Shown here in pieces: positions 21,461 to 30,164 of a stretch of 64,000 nucleotides of DNA; position 1 is the stretch's first letter, and each line of letters begins with the position of its first letter. The position numbers and the translations under genes were made by a program. A model generated the notes under the pieces. It did not search any database. It was given only the letters and a program-made list of their open reading frames with translations, and was not told where the DNA came from. The DNA is taken from NCBI RefSeq assembly GCF_000092825.1, contig NC_014168.1, positions 2,347,946 to 2,411,945 of the forward strand, given 5' to 3'. This stretch comes from Segniliparus rotundus DSM 44985 (GTDB lineage: Bacteria; Actinomycetota; Actinomycetes; Mycobacteriales; Mycobacteriaceae).

Positions 21461-22233
21461 ACGAGACAAAGACTGTGTTCCCACCGGGCACTTTCACGCC
21501 CAACGCGAAACCGAGCCCGCTCCGCCGGGCCCTGGCCGCGCAGACCCTCTTCGAACTGAAACTGTTCATGCGCAACGGGGAGCAGCTGCTGCTGAACTTG
21601 TTCATCCCGGTGATGCTCCTCGCCGCGATCGACGTGCTCCCGCTGGGGTCGGTCCCCTGGGCGAAGATCGACCGTGTCGCCCCCGTGGTCATGGCGCTCG
21701 CAGTGGTGTCCAGCGCGTTCACCGGCCAGGCCATCGCGGTCGCTTTCGACAGGCGGTACGGCGGCCTGAAACGCTACGCGGCAAGCGGCCTCGCGCGCGG
21801 CACGCTCATCCTGGGCAAAGTCCTCGCGGTGGTGATCGTGGTCGCGCTGCAGTCCGCCGTGATCGGCCTCTTCGCGGCGGCGCTCGGCTGGCGGCCTCAG
21901 CTGTTGGGGCTGCTGATCGCAGGCCCGGCGCTCGCGCTGGGCACCGCCGCTTTCGCTGCGGGGGGCCTTCTGCTCGGGGGCGCGGTGAAGGCCGAGATCG
22001 TGCTCGCGGGAGCGAACGTGCTGTGGTTCCTCATGCTCGCGGTCTGCGGCATCGCCCTCTCCAGCGCTCCCGGCTGGCACAGCTGGCTGCTCAAGCTCGT
22101 TCCCTCCGAAGCGCTCGCGTCAGCCCTGGGCGCGGCCCTGCAACTGCGCGTGGACGTGTTCTGCGTCGTGGTCCTCGCCGTCTGGGCCGTGGTGCTCGCA
22201 TGGGCCGCGCGGCGCTGGTTTAGCTTTGTCTAG
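21457..22233 (+). CDS. ABC-2 type transporter permease
   Basis: 258 aa with about six hydrophobic helices, for example LFIPVMLLAAIDVLPL, VVMALAVVSSAFTGQAIAVA and VLWFLMLAVCGIALS. The DRRYGGLKRYAASGL segment after the second helix is typical of ABC-2 permeases. The start at 21457 overlaps the ATPase stop as ATGA. Partner of the preceding ATPase. Confidence 0.88.
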   Translation: MNETKTVFPPGTFTPNAKPSPLRRALAAQTLFELKLFMRNGEQLLLNLFIPVMLLAAIDVLPLGSVPWAKIDRVAPVVMALAVVSSAFTGQAIAVAFDRRYGGLKRYAASGLARGTLILGKVLAVVIVVALQSAVIGLFAAALGWRPQLLGLLIAGPALALGTAAFAAGGLLLGGAVKAEIVLAGANVLWFLMLAVCGIALSSAPGWHSWLLKLVPSEALASALGAALQLRVDVFCVVVLAVWAVVLAWAARRWFSFV

Positions 22234-22234
22234 C

Positions 22235-22558
22235 ATGAGCGAAGCAGAAGAACTTGTGGAACAACTCGCCCGACGGCTCCGGGTGATCGGCGTTCATTTC
22301 GCCGAGGCCGCGGACGAACTCGTCGCAGTGCACAAAGCCCTTGCCGCGCAGCAGACGCAGCAGCCTTTCCCGCCGCAGCCGCGGCAGCCCCCGGCGCAGC
22401 AGCCTCCAGCACCACAGTCCGGCCTGGCTCCGCCGCCGCAATGGCAGCAGCCGCCCCAGCCTCCCCAACAATGGCGGGAGCCGCAGCCGCCGGCCCAACA
22501 ATGGCACGAACCGCAGCAGCGCCCGCCGCAGCATTGGTCAGGGCCGCAGACGCACTGA
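22235..22558 (+). CDS. Small Pro/Gln-rich protein with helical N-terminus
   Basis: 107 aa. The first 40 residues (SEAEELVEQLARRLRVIGVH and following) form a likely amphipathic helix or coiled coil. The rest is built from Pro, Gln and Trp, with recurring QQW and PPAQQW units. It begins one base after the permease stop. The layout resembles the N-terminal part of larger actinobacterial membrane proteins, so this could be a stand-alone short form or a truncated gene. No function can be assigned. Confidence 0.45.
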   Translation: MSEAEELVEQLARRLRVIGVHFAEAADELVAVHKALAAQQTQQPFPPQPRQPPAQQPPAPQSGLAPPPQWQQPPQPPQQWREPQPPAQQWHEPQQRPPQHWSGPQTH

Positions 22559-22691
22559 CGCCGATGGCGGGGCCGCGATTTCCGCGCCGGCGCGCCGTGA
22601 GTCCCCATGAGCGGGACAGGCGAGATCCTTGACCAGGTTTCTCGACGTCTCCACCTCGTGAGCGCGCAGCTTCGCCGGACGCTCGGAAGAC

Positions 22692-23705
22692 TCATCCCCT
22701 TTTCCGGCCCTTGTCTTTGCTCGGTTGGACCCGTTTCGGCTCGTCTGGCATCTTGGGGTACTGCGGCGGATAGGGCAACAGCGGCGTGTCCTGCTCCAAC
22801 AACTTGTCCAGGGAGCCTGGCGTGCGGCCCGCGAAAGGGTCCGGCGCGCCAAGGGCGTGTTCGGCGGCGTTGGCGACAGTGAAATCCTCAGGCCGCGCCG
22901 TTTCGAGCTCCGCCCACGTCAACGGCATCGAGACGGTGGCGTTCGCCGTGGGGCGGACAGCGTACGGCGCGGCCAAGGTGCGATCCCTGGCGTTCTGGTT
23001 GTAGTCAATGAAGATCCGCTCGCCTCGCTCCTCCTTCCACCACGAGAATGTGGCCCTGTCGTCCGCGCGGCGCACCACCTCCTGCGCCAGAGCGATCCCC
23101 GCCCGGCGCACCTCGGCGAATTCCCACCGCGGCCGGATGGGCACCAGCACATGCAACCCGCGCCCCCCGGAGGTCTTGGGCACCCCGGCGAGCCCGAGCT
23201 CGTCGAGCAAAGGACGCGGCACGTCGAGCGCGACCCGGCGCGCGTCCTCGAACGACGTCCCCGGCTGCGGGTCCAGGTCCACACGCAACTCGTCGGGGTG
23301 CTCTGTGTCGGGGGCATGGCAAGGCCACGGATGGAAGGTCACCGTCCCGAGGTTCACCGCCCAAAGCACGTCGGCGGGATGGTGGAGCACCACAGAGTCC
23401 GCGCCGCGCCCGGACGGAAAGAGCACCCGCGCAGTCTCGACGTGGTCGGGCTTGCCCTTCGGAGCGTGCTTCTGATAGATCGCCTCGCCCTCGATCCCTT
23501 CAGGGAAACGCTGCAAATTGACCGGCCGCCCGCGCAATGCCCGCATGATCGGACCGTTCCCGACAGCCAGCTTTCGGTAATGCTCGAACAAAACCCGCTT
23601 CGACCCTCCGGCCCCGAGCTTGGGGAAGTAGCGCTTGTCCGGGTTCGACAAGCGCACGACGACCCCGTCGGCCTCGATCTCCTCGACTTCCCGCTTGCTG
23701 GCCAT
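22692..23705 (-). CDS. Stand-alone LigD-type DNA polymerase/primase (PolDom)
   Basis: 337 aa archaeo-eukaryotic-primase-fold polymerase domain as found in LigD, without ligase or nuclease domains. Catalytic acidic pair in DELRVDLDPQPG, the phosphate-binding KTSGGRGLHVLVPI, and the distal ERIFIDYNQNARDRTLAAPY motif are present. Related mycobacterial proteins act in non-homologous end joining and gap repair. The MASKRE start at 23705 is chosen; the frame continues upstream without homologous sequence. No ku or ligase gene is adjacent. Confidence 0.88.
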   Translation of the reverse strand: MASKREVEEIEADGVVVRLSNPDKRYFPKLGAGGSKRVLFEHYRKLAVGNGPIMRALRGRPVNLQRFPEGIEGEAIYQKHAPKGKPDHVETARVLFPSGRGADSVVLHHPADVLWAVNLGTVTFHPWPCHAPDTEHPDELRVDLDPQPGTSFEDARRVALDVPRPLLDELGLAGVPKTSGGRGLHVLVPIRPRWEFAEVRRAGIALAQEVVRRADDRATFSWWKEERGERIFIDYNQNARDRTLAAPYAVRPTANATVSMPLTWAELETARPEDFTVANAAEHALGAPDPFAGRTPGSLDKLLEQDTPLLPYPPQYPKMPDEPKRVQPSKDKGRKRG

Positions 23706-24126
23706 CACGCAGCCCGCATCTCTCGCGCGTCGTCGCGTTCCGGCATCGCCAACTGCGCAAAACCACAGCCTGCCGGGTTTCGGCCGGGGCGCGCTTGCCC
23801 CTTGCGGCAGGACCGCGCGGCGGGCGGGGGCAGCATCGGGGCAAACGGTACGACGAGTGCCATGGCCTCCATCCTGCCCCACCTCGTTGCAGTGAAATCT
23901 TTTGCCCACCGCAGTGGCCGATATGCCCGCTTCCCGCACCAGGCGAAAGTTTTCGGCGAAGATCTGGGCAACGCGAGCCGCTTTGACATACGTCACCCCA
24001 TGTGAGATTTTGAAGGCGCCTCGGCGCCGCTGGAGGCGCACAACGCGCTCGCGCGAGGCGGGCGGCGGCGTTGTCCGCGGCCCGCGCCGGAGACGAAGGA
24101 CCATCGAGAAGAACGGCAGGAAGCTT
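23706..24126. other. Intergenic stretch without a recognised gene
   Basis: 421 bp between the divergent PolDom gene and a small plus-strand gene. Several frames stay open because of the high GC content, but none has a convincing start, codon bias or recognisable product. It probably holds the two promoters. Confidence 0.4.
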
Positions 24127-24339
24127 TTGGGAAAGAGCGTGGACCAGTTGCGTGCGACATTGGGCGGCGGCTTGGACTTCCTAGACCAGCTCAGCGATGA
24201 GGAAGCCCGCCAACTGCGCATCATGGTGCTCGAAGCCCAAGGCCGCGAGCAAGAGGAACTGCACGAAGCCGCAATGGCCGCGCTCGACAATTTGCCGTTC
24301 TTCATCCGCATCCCGGTGCGGGCGCTGTTCTTCAACTGA
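24127..24339 (+). CDS. Small helical protein, unknown
   Basis: About 70 aa: GKSVDQLRATLGGGLDFLDQ followed by a predicted amphipathic helix rich in Glu/Gln and a hydrophobic end (FFIRIPVRALFFN). The start is uncertain. TTG at 24127 is preferred because AGGA lies five bases before it; GTG at 24136 is the alternative, and the frame is open further upstream. It precedes the 284-aa gene by 30 bp. Not recognised. Confidence 0.45.
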   Translation: MGKSVDQLRATLGGGLDFLDQLSDEEARQLRIMVLEAQGREQEELHEAAMAALDNLPFFIRIPVRALFFN

Positions 24340-24369
24340 CCACCCGGCGAACGCGGAAGGAAACACACG

Positions 24370-25224
24370 ATGAGCGACTTCGTCGCGACAGCCCAAATTC
24401 ACCTGCTCGCAGACCTGCTCGGCGTGCCCCCCGAGAAAGTGGGCCATCTCGAACGCCTCGGCCCCCAGAACCTGGCCCAACTGCGCATGCGGATCTCAGA
24501 CCTCAAATTCGACGCGCAGCAGAAGCAGGTCCAAATGATCGGCAAAGCCGCGCCCATCGTGCCCGACCCGGTGATCGCCACGCTGGCCGAGAAAGTGGTC
24601 GGGCCAGTCGTCTCCGCGGCGGTCGCGAACTCCCTCGCCAAAGACCACGCCCACCGGCTCAACGGCCTCTTGCGCCGCTTGCGGGTGCCATTCGTCGCCC
24701 AAACCCTGCGCTACCTGGACCCAAGGGCCATCCCGGCGCTCACCGCGGCAGTGCCGATGCGCGTGTGGGCCCCGGCGGTGCGCCGCCTGCTCGCCGACGG
24801 CCACTACGCCTCGGCAGCGGTGCTCGTGGAGCAATCCCCCGTCGACCTTCTGATCGCTGTGGAGCGCGAGGTGGACGACCGCGCGGCGATCGCGCGCACA
24901 CTCGCCTACACCACAGACTCGCAGAAATTAGAAGAACTGCTCGCCGCGCTGCCGCAAGAACGGCTCATCCCGCTCGTGGATAGTTTCGGCACCGGCGAAG
25001 CCGAGACCATCATGGCCGGTTTCTCCGCGCTCACCAGGGTGTCGCCGCAGAGCCGCAAAAAACTCTCCACCATGCTCGCCGAACGCCTCGACGACAAGGC
25101 GATGGCCCGGTTCAACCAGACCGTCGTCGCTGCTGGCGGCGAGCAGCAGCTCCGCGAACTCATCGATGAGACCCTCGAAGGCGAACTGCGCGAGCGGGCC
25201 TTGGCCGCTTTCGGCCGAACCTAG
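24370..25224 (+). CDS. Conserved helical protein of unknown function (284 aa)
   Basis: Good ribosome-binding site (GGAAGG) 9 nt before the ATG. The predicted protein is almost all helical, with leucine-rich repeats of helix pairs such as ERLIPLVDSFGTGEAETIMA and KKLSTMLAERLDDKAMARFN that recall the cytoplasmic helical repeats of MgtE-type proteins. No membrane segment or catalytic motif. It probably forms a unit with the small gene upstream. Function unknown. Confidence 0.65.
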   Translation: MSDFVATAQIHLLADLLGVPPEKVGHLERLGPQNLAQLRMRISDLKFDAQQKQVQMIGKAAPIVPDPVIATLAEKVVGPVVSAAVANSLAKDHAHRLNGLLRRLRVPFVAQTLRYLDPRAIPALTAAVPMRVWAPAVRRLLADGHYASAAVLVEQSPVDLLIAVEREVDDRAAIARTLAYTTDSQKLEELLAALPQERLIPLVDSFGTGEAETIMAGFSALTRVSPQSRKKLSTMLAERLDDKAMARFNQTVVAAGGEQQLRELIDETLEGELRERALAAFGRT

Positions 25225-25239
25225 CGAGCCCGCAGTCGC

Positions 25240-26475
25240 TCAACGCTTCGCGTAATACCGCCCCAGCACCTCGGCTTTGTACTCCTCATAGCGGTTTTCG
25301 AGAATCGCTGCCCGGACCCTGGCCATGAGCGTCACCAAGAAGCTCAAATTGTGCACGCTCGCCAATGTCCCCGCGAGCGGCTCACGGATCTTGAACAGAT
25401 GGTGGATGTACGCGCGGGTGAACTCGGCTGAGGAATTCGCCAACGCATCGTCCAACGGGCGGAAATCTCGCCGGAACCTCGCGTTCGTGAGATGGTAGCG
25501 CCCGTCCCAGCTGAACACGACGCCATTGCGGGCGAGGCGGGTCGGCGCGACGCAGTCGAACGTGTCGCCGCCCGACTCCACTGCGGCGAACAAGTCGTCC
25601 GGCTCCCCCACGCCGAGCACATGCCGGGGCTTGTGCTCGGGCAGCTCCTCGGCGACCCAGCCGATGATCTCCCCGAGCCGCTCCTTCGCGATGGCGCCCC
25701 CGATCCCGAAACCCCCGAACCCGACGCCGCCCTCGGCCTCGTCCGCCTCGCTCATCCCGACAAGCTCCCTCGCGCAATGCCGACGCAGGTACTCGTATTG
25801 CGCCCCCTGCACCACCGCCCACAAGGACTGCGGCGCGGCGGTCGCCGTCGCCAGCCCCTTGGTCCGATTGTGCTCGGCCAGGCACCGCCGTGCCCAACGC
25901 AACGTCCGCTCCACCGATGAACGCTGGTATTCCTCGCTGTGCAGCAGCGTGGTCAGCTCGTCAAAAGCGAAAATGATATCGGCCCCGATATCGCGTTGCA
26001 CAGCGATCGACACCTCAGGTGTGAACCGATGCTTCGAACCGTCGACATGCGACGTGAACGTGACCCCGTCCTCGTCCACCTTCGCCAAACGCGCCTCCGG
26101 CTTCGCGATCACCTGATCGGCTCCGACCCCCGCCGTGTCCATCGCCAGAATCTTGCGGTGCCCCGCGCCAAGAGACAGCACTTGGAAGCCCCCCGAATCG
26201 GTGTACGTCGGTCCCCGCCAGCCCATGAACGCGGCGACGCCGCCCGCTTGCGCCACCAGCTGCGCGCCGGGGCGCAGATACAGATGGTAGGCGTTGGCGA
26301 GCACCGCGTGCGCGCCAAGGTCCGCCACCAGGCTCGGCAGCACAGTCTTCACCGCCGCGGCCGTGCCCACCGGGATGAACGCCGGAGTTTCGATGTCACC
26401 GTGCGGCGTGTGGATCACACCCGCGCGCCCTCGCCCATCGGGAAGCCTCCCGGCAAGGCTGAACCGCACACCCAT
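25240..26475 (-). CDS. tgt: tRNA-guanine transglycosylase family protein lacking zinc cysteines
   Basis: 411 aa TIM-barrel Tgt. Substrate and catalytic segments are recognisable: YTDSGGFQVLSLG, DGVTFTSHVDGSKHRFTPE, AVVQGAQYEYLRRH, and GDTFDCVAPTRLARNG containing the nucleophile region. In canonical Tgt the stretch after FRPLD holds CxCxxC; here it reads DALANSSAEFTRAYIHHL with no cysteine, although the following RAY..HL and VHNLSFLVTLM are conserved. Either the zinc site has been lost in a functional variant or the substrate differs. No queuosine or preQ0 genes are nearby. Confidence 0.8.
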   Translation of the reverse strand: MGVRFSLAGRLPDGRGRAGVIHTPHGDIETPAFIPVGTAAAVKTVLPSLVADLGAHAVLANAYHLYLRPGAQLVAQAGGVAAFMGWRGPTYTDSGGFQVLSLGAGHRKILAMDTAGVGADQVIAKPEARLAKVDEDGVTFTSHVDGSKHRFTPEVSIAVQRDIGADIIFAFDELTTLLHSEEYQRSSVERTLRWARRCLAEHNRTKGLATATAAPQSLWAVVQGAQYEYLRRHCARELVGMSEADEAEGGVGFGGFGIGGAIAKERLGEIIGWVAEELPEHKPRHVLGVGEPDDLFAAVESGGDTFDCVAPTRLARNGVVFSWDGRYHLTNARFRRDFRPLDDALANSSAEFTRAYIHHLFKIREPLAGTLASVHNLSFLVTLMARVRAAILENRYEEYKAEVLGRYYAKR

Positions 26476-26634
26476 AGCAGCCTCTCTCCCAGCAACGAGT
26501 CACCGCCGGGGATCTCCTTCAACGACACTGACTGTACGGAATCCCCCCTGCGGAAAGCCACACCGCCCACGCAGGTCGGAGCAAAATGGACATGGCTGCC
26601 CACGCCGGGTAAGCTCCACATTCGCTATAGCGAT

Positions 26635-26724
26635 GGAAACGTGCCAGAGCGGCCGAATGGGACACACTGCTAATGTGTTGCCCGGGCAACCGGGCCGAGG
26701 GTTCAAATCCCTCCGTTTCCGCCA
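26635..26724 (+). tRNA. tRNA-Ser(GCU)
   Basis: Class II tRNA of 90 nt including CCA. Acceptor arms GGAAACG and CGTTTCC pair fully. The anticodon stem ACACA/TGTGT encloses CTGCTAA, giving anticodon GCU. The long variable arm GCCCGGGCAACCGGGC and T-loop GTTCAAATC are clear. Its 3' end is the attachment site of the element that follows. Confidence 0.96.
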
Positions 26725-26902
26725 AACACCATGTCAGAGGGCATGTTTTCGCATTGCCCGCTGTCCTTGTTTGCTAAGAACGCTGTTTCGTGGAGCAAAC
26801 GTGGAGCAGAGAGCGGACGCTCGCGTTTTTTCGGGTGACTCTTGCACGTGATCGCCGGGGCGCAAGCGAGCAATCCCCGGCCACAGCGGGCGTGTGCGGG
26901 GT
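26725..26902. other. Attachment-site flank with direct repeats and hairpin
   Basis: Non-coding DNA between the tRNA and the integrase stop. GTGGAGCA occurs twice, at 26790-26797 and 26801-26808, 11 bp apart, as expected for integrase arm-type sites. A GCCGGGG/CCCCGGC hairpin at 26854-26881, just beyond the integrase stop, is a candidate terminator of the minus-strand integrase. Confidence 0.45.
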
Positions 26903-28066
26903 TCAGGCGGCGTCGTACTCGTCGAGCACTTGCCGCACCTCTTCCCAGTAGGAGTTGCCGAGGTGCTTGTAGATCTCGGTGGTCTTGCTGCTGGCGTGGC
27001 CGAGGATCTCCTGCACCACGCTCAATGGCACGCCTTTGCGCAACAGCCGTGAGGCGCAGGTGTGCCGGAGGTCGTGGCGGCGGACGTGGCCGATGAGCAC
27101 TCCGGCGCGGCGCGCGTGGGCGCAGGCGGCCTGGAAGCGGTTCTCGAAGCGGTGGTCGTCCACCGGCCCGCGACCGTCCTCTGTGAACAGCAGCCCGGTG
27201 GTGGGTTTGCGCAACCCCTTCTCGTAGCGCACTTGCGGCGGCTTGCCGAGGCCGCGCTCGGCTATGTGCGCGTCGATCCTGGCCGCGAGGCGCCTGCTGA
27301 CCGGGACGGCGCGGCGCTGGTGGTCCTTGGGCGTCTTCATCACCAGCGCCTCGCTGTCCCAGTTGCGCTCGACCTCCACGATCATCAAATGGGGGTTGTA
27401 GGACTCGATGTGGAAGCCGTACGCCTCCCCCAGGCGCATCCCGGTCTCGTGCAGGAAGTCGCAGAGGAACCCGTCCTGCGCGAGCTTGTGGAAGCGCTGG
27501 ATCCCGTCGAACTCGAAGCGCTCCAGATACCGGTTCGGCGCGGGGGTGGGCCTGGGCCGTGCAACGCCCCGGCAGGGGTTCGCGCCGATCACCTCCTTGA
27601 CCACCGCGGCCTCCAGATAGCCCGACAGCATGCTCAAACACTGGTAGACGCTCGCGGGCGCGAGGTCGCGCACGGTCCTTAGCTTTCCCCCGGGCAGCTC
27701 CTCGACGACGGGCTCGCCGAGCTGGTTGACCCAGCGCTGCACGTCCGAGCGTTTGATGTCCTCGATCCACCAGTCCCGCCAGTAGGGCATGACGTGCAGG
27801 TTCAGGTAGCAGGCTTTGCGCCTCTTGGTGCCCTCGGAGACGGTTCGCAGCGCCTGCCACTCGGGCTCGAAGTCCGCGAACCGCGTCTTGGCTGGCGCCG
27901 CTAGGGGCGCGGGGGCGGGGATCTTGCGCGACTCGACCTCCTTCGCGTCCGCCTGGCGTTTCGCCTCTGCCTTGCTCGGGTACGTGCCCGGCACGTAGAG
28001 CACCTTCACGCCGTAGCGGTACGCGCCCTTCCACATGCCGGAGGGCAGCTTCTTCGCCCAGCCCAT
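26903..28066 (-). CDS. int: Tyrosine recombinase (phage integrase)
   Basis: 387 aa. An N-terminal arm-binding region, then a core-binding helical domain, then the catalytic domain: first Arg in HETGMRLGEAYGF, HxxR in RRHDLRHTCASRLL, and LGHASSKTTEIYKH with the nucleophile Tyr. The start MGWAKKLP at 28066 has GGAG upstream; the frame extends further but without homology. Its position next to the tRNA makes tRNA-Ser the integration site. Confidence 0.95.
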   Translation of the reverse strand: MGWAKKLPSGMWKGAYRYGVKVLYVPGTYPSKAEAKRQADAKEVESRKIPAPAPLAAPAKTRFADFEPEWQALRTVSEGTKRRKACYLNLHVMPYWRDWWIEDIKRSDVQRWVNQLGEPVVEELPGGKLRTVRDLAPASVYQCLSMLSGYLEAAVVKEVIGANPCRGVARPRPTPAPNRYLERFEFDGIQRFHKLAQDGFLCDFLHETGMRLGEAYGFHIESYNPHLMIVEVERNWDSEALVMKTPKDHQRRAVPVSRRLAARIDAHIAERGLGKPPQVRYEKGLRKPTTGLLFTEDGRGPVDDHRFENRFQAACAHARRAGVLIGHVRRHDLRHTCASRLLRKGVPLSVVQEILGHASSKTTEIYKHLGNSYWEEVRQVLDEYDAA

Positions 28067-28068
28067 CG

Positions 28069-28566
28069 CTAGCTCCTTCGCGGCTCGAGACCGGGCGCGC
28101 GGCCCCGCCGACCAGGCATTGCCACCGACCAGTCGAAATCTAGTTCGACCTCTAGGTCGGACAGATCGATAGCATCCAGGGATTCGAGCCTCTCCACCAG
28201 GGTCGGGGCGTCGACCCACAAACAATCGGCGAGCCTCTCTGTGGTGGTGTGCCGCTCGCCTTTGAGGGCTTCGACGAGATCGCGCGTCGGGATCAGCTTC
28301 CTGGCTGTCGCCCGGATCACTTCCAGCTCCTCCGCGGCCCTGCCTTTGGGGTGGTGCTCGGGGTCGCCGCGCTCGAGGTGGACGATCTCGTGGGCCAGGA
28401 CGCTGCGCCGCCCGGCCTGGTCGAGGCTGTCGCACAGCCAGATGTGGTTGCCCTTGCGGAATCCTGCGCGCCGCCCGGGCAGGCGGCGCTTGCAGTCGAC
28501 GACCACATGCGGGTACTTAACGGCCAGATGCCGCCAAGGATGGTATTTCCCGTCGATCACGAACAC
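28069..28566 (-). CDS. ImmA/IrrE-type metallopeptidase
   Basis: 165 aa with the zinc motif HEIVH at residues 59-63 and a downstream acidic helix (GRAAEELEVIRATARKL). Family members cleave phage repressors to induce excision. It ends 3 bp before the integrase and lies between integrase and repressor on the same strand, so it probably acts on the adjacent repressor. Confidence 0.85.
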   Translation of the reverse strand: MFVIDGKYHPWRHLAVKYPHVVVDCKRRLPGRRAGFRKGNHIWLCDSLDQAGRRSVLAHEIVHLERGDPEHHPKGRAAEELEVIRATARKLIPTRDLVEALKGERHTTTERLADCLWVDAPTLVERLESLDAIDLSDLEVELDFDWSVAMPGRRGRAPGLEPRRS

Positions 28567-28637
28567 GCTGTCACGGTATCGCGGCCCACCGACAAAAAAT
28601 GCGACACGAACAGGGGATACGAATCACAAACGTGTGA

Positions 28638-29771
28638 TTACGCTCCCCCTTCGAAATCCTCGTCCGGGTCGGGTTTCTCCGCCCAATCCGGCCAGTCCCG
28701 AGCGGCCCAGCCCGGCTCCTCTAGATCCGTCTCCGCATCAAATGGCTCGTTGGACAAGTCGTCGATCCATTCTGGGTAGCTCCTGTCCGTCCAGTGCTGC
28801 ACCCATCCGGGCAGCCCCTCCGGGCGGCGCGTCAGCGCGTCCTTCACCATGCCCCTGACCGCCAGCTTGGAGGCGGCGGGTATCGGATGCGCGCGCTCGA
28901 TGGCGGCGGCCTCGCGGGACATCAGCGAGAAGGCGAGCTTCGCTGTGGCGAGCAGCGTCCGCTTGTCCTGCTCCCACTCCTCGACGGGCAAGGGGTCGTC
29001 CTCGATCCGGTCCGCGGCCACGAACCGCCCCAGATACCTCTCGAGCATCTCGCTGGACGTGCGCAAAACCTTCTGCACCCTCCGCAGCGACATGCTCATC
29101 GTAAAGTCGATGTACACGTCTTTCGGACGGTCCTCCGTCCAATTCCCGTTCCCTCCGAACCCCTCCGCGAACGCCCGCAGCGCCGGAATCTTCATCCCCT
29201 CTGGCGTGACGGGCTCTTCCCAGGAGTCCCCGAGCATGCCCTGGGCCCACATGTCCAGGTGGAGCTCGAGCTCGGATTTCTTGGTCATGAAGGCGACGTC
29301 CATGTCGTAGCAGAGCTGCAAGACCTCCTCGCGCATCTCCTCCCTGCGGTCGTTCTCCGCCTCCAACTGACGCTCGCGCCGCTGGATCTCGAAGTACAAG
29401 TCGTCCGTGTAAGCGCGGGTGAGGTCGGCGGGGGAAGGCGGGAGCGTCGGGTCGTGGGGGGACTCCGCCTGCCTCGCGACGACCTCCACGCGCTCGAAAG
29501 GCACGCCGAACGCCGTCGCGAGGCTTTGGAGCGTCTTCTTGTTCGGCATCACCGACAGCGCCGGGCGCGTGTCGTTGACGAGCCGGTTGATGGTGTCCCG
29601 AGAGAGGCCCGACGCCTCCGCCAGCGCGCTCTGGTTGCCGGAGAAGGCGCGCTCCATCTCGGCCCGCACGAACGCCGTGAAGGCGTTGGCAGAGCCGGGC
29701 TCAGAAACCTGCTGCCGCGAGCGGCGCGGCGTGTCGGGTTTGTTCACAGCCGCGACGCCCCTAGTTTCCAC
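28638..29771 (-). CDS. Putative element repressor with XRE-type helix-turn-helix
   Basis: 377 aa. The helix-turn-helix lies near residues 45-75 (NQSALAEASGLSRDTINRLV), followed by FGVPFERVEVVARQ. The long C-terminal part is acidic with helical stretches and has no named domain seen here. An alternative start is the GTG at 29747 (NKPDTPRR). Divergent from the small XRE gene, it is the likely immunity repressor. Confidence 0.75.
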   Translation of the reverse strand: METRGVAAVNKPDTPRRSRQQVSEPGSANAFTAFVRAEMERAFSGNQSALAEASGLSRDTINRLVNDTRPALSVMPNKKTLQSLATAFGVPFERVEVVARQAESPHDPTLPPSPADLTRAYTDDLYFEIQRRERQLEAENDRREEMREEVLQLCYDMDVAFMTKKSELELHLDMWAQGMLGDSWEEPVTPEGMKIPALRAFAEGFGGNGNWTEDRPKDVYIDFTMSMSLRRVQKVLRTSSEMLERYLGRFVAADRIEDDPLPVEEWEQDKRTLLATAKLAFSLMSREAAAIERAHPIPAASKLAVRGMVKDALTRRPEGLPGWVQHWTDRSYPEWIDDLSNEPFDAETDLEEPGWAARDWPDWAEKPDPDEDFEGGA

Positions 29772-29930
29772 ATGCCTATCTGCGGTTTCATGCCCGAGAC
29801 GCTATAGGGCCAACCCGAAAATGTCAACCACGAAACCAGCAGTACGCTATCCAACTGTCGGTCCTGTATGCCACACTCTCTGTGGCTGGCGACCACTGGC
29901 CACAGGATCGAAGGAAAGGCACACACGGCT
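29772..29930. promoter_or_regulatory. Divergent control region between repressor and early genes
   Basis: 159 bp with lower GC than the neighbours. It holds symmetric elements suited to operators: TGTGGC/GCCACA around 29880-29903 and GGTTTC/GAAACC flanking the centre. Likely the genetic switch. AAGGAAAGG at 29911-29919 serves the rightward XRE gene. Confidence 0.45.
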
Positions 29931-30164
29931 ATGAGGGTACGCGCAATCGACCCGGCCCTGCTACGGGCGCACATGAACCACCGCAAACTCAGCCAAGCGG
30001 GGCTCGCCCGTGAGGCGTTCGTCTCCCGCCAGATGATCAGCATGCTCGCCTCCGGCGCTCGCGGCGGCTGCACCGAGCGCGTCGCGCAGAGCATCGAGAA
30101 GGCCCTGCGCGTGCGGCGCGGCACCCTCTTCGCCTACGGGCCCGAGCCAAGGAGCGCCGCGTGA
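29931..30164 (+). CDS. Small XRE-family regulator (Cro-like)
   Basis: 77 aa with one helix-turn-helix: RKLSQAGLAREAFVSRQMIS. First gene of the rightward early operon and divergent from the repressor, a Cro-like position. The start ATG at 29931 has AAGGAAAGG upstream. Overlaps the next gene by 4 bp. Confidence 0.75.
   Translation: MRVRAIDPALLRAHMNHRKLSQAGLAREAFVSRQMISMLASGARGGCTERVAQSIEKALRVRRGTLFAYGPEPRSAA

Noticed and set aside
22607-22882. Plus-strand frame starting SGTGEILDQVSRRLHLVSAQ
   Set aside because: The start resembles the helical N-terminus of the preceding Pro/Gln-rich gene, but the rest lies antisense to the well-supported polymerase gene.
22692-24368. 558-aa version of the PolDom protein
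   Set aside because: Residues before MASKRE have no similarity to the family, and the 337-aa form matches the usual length.
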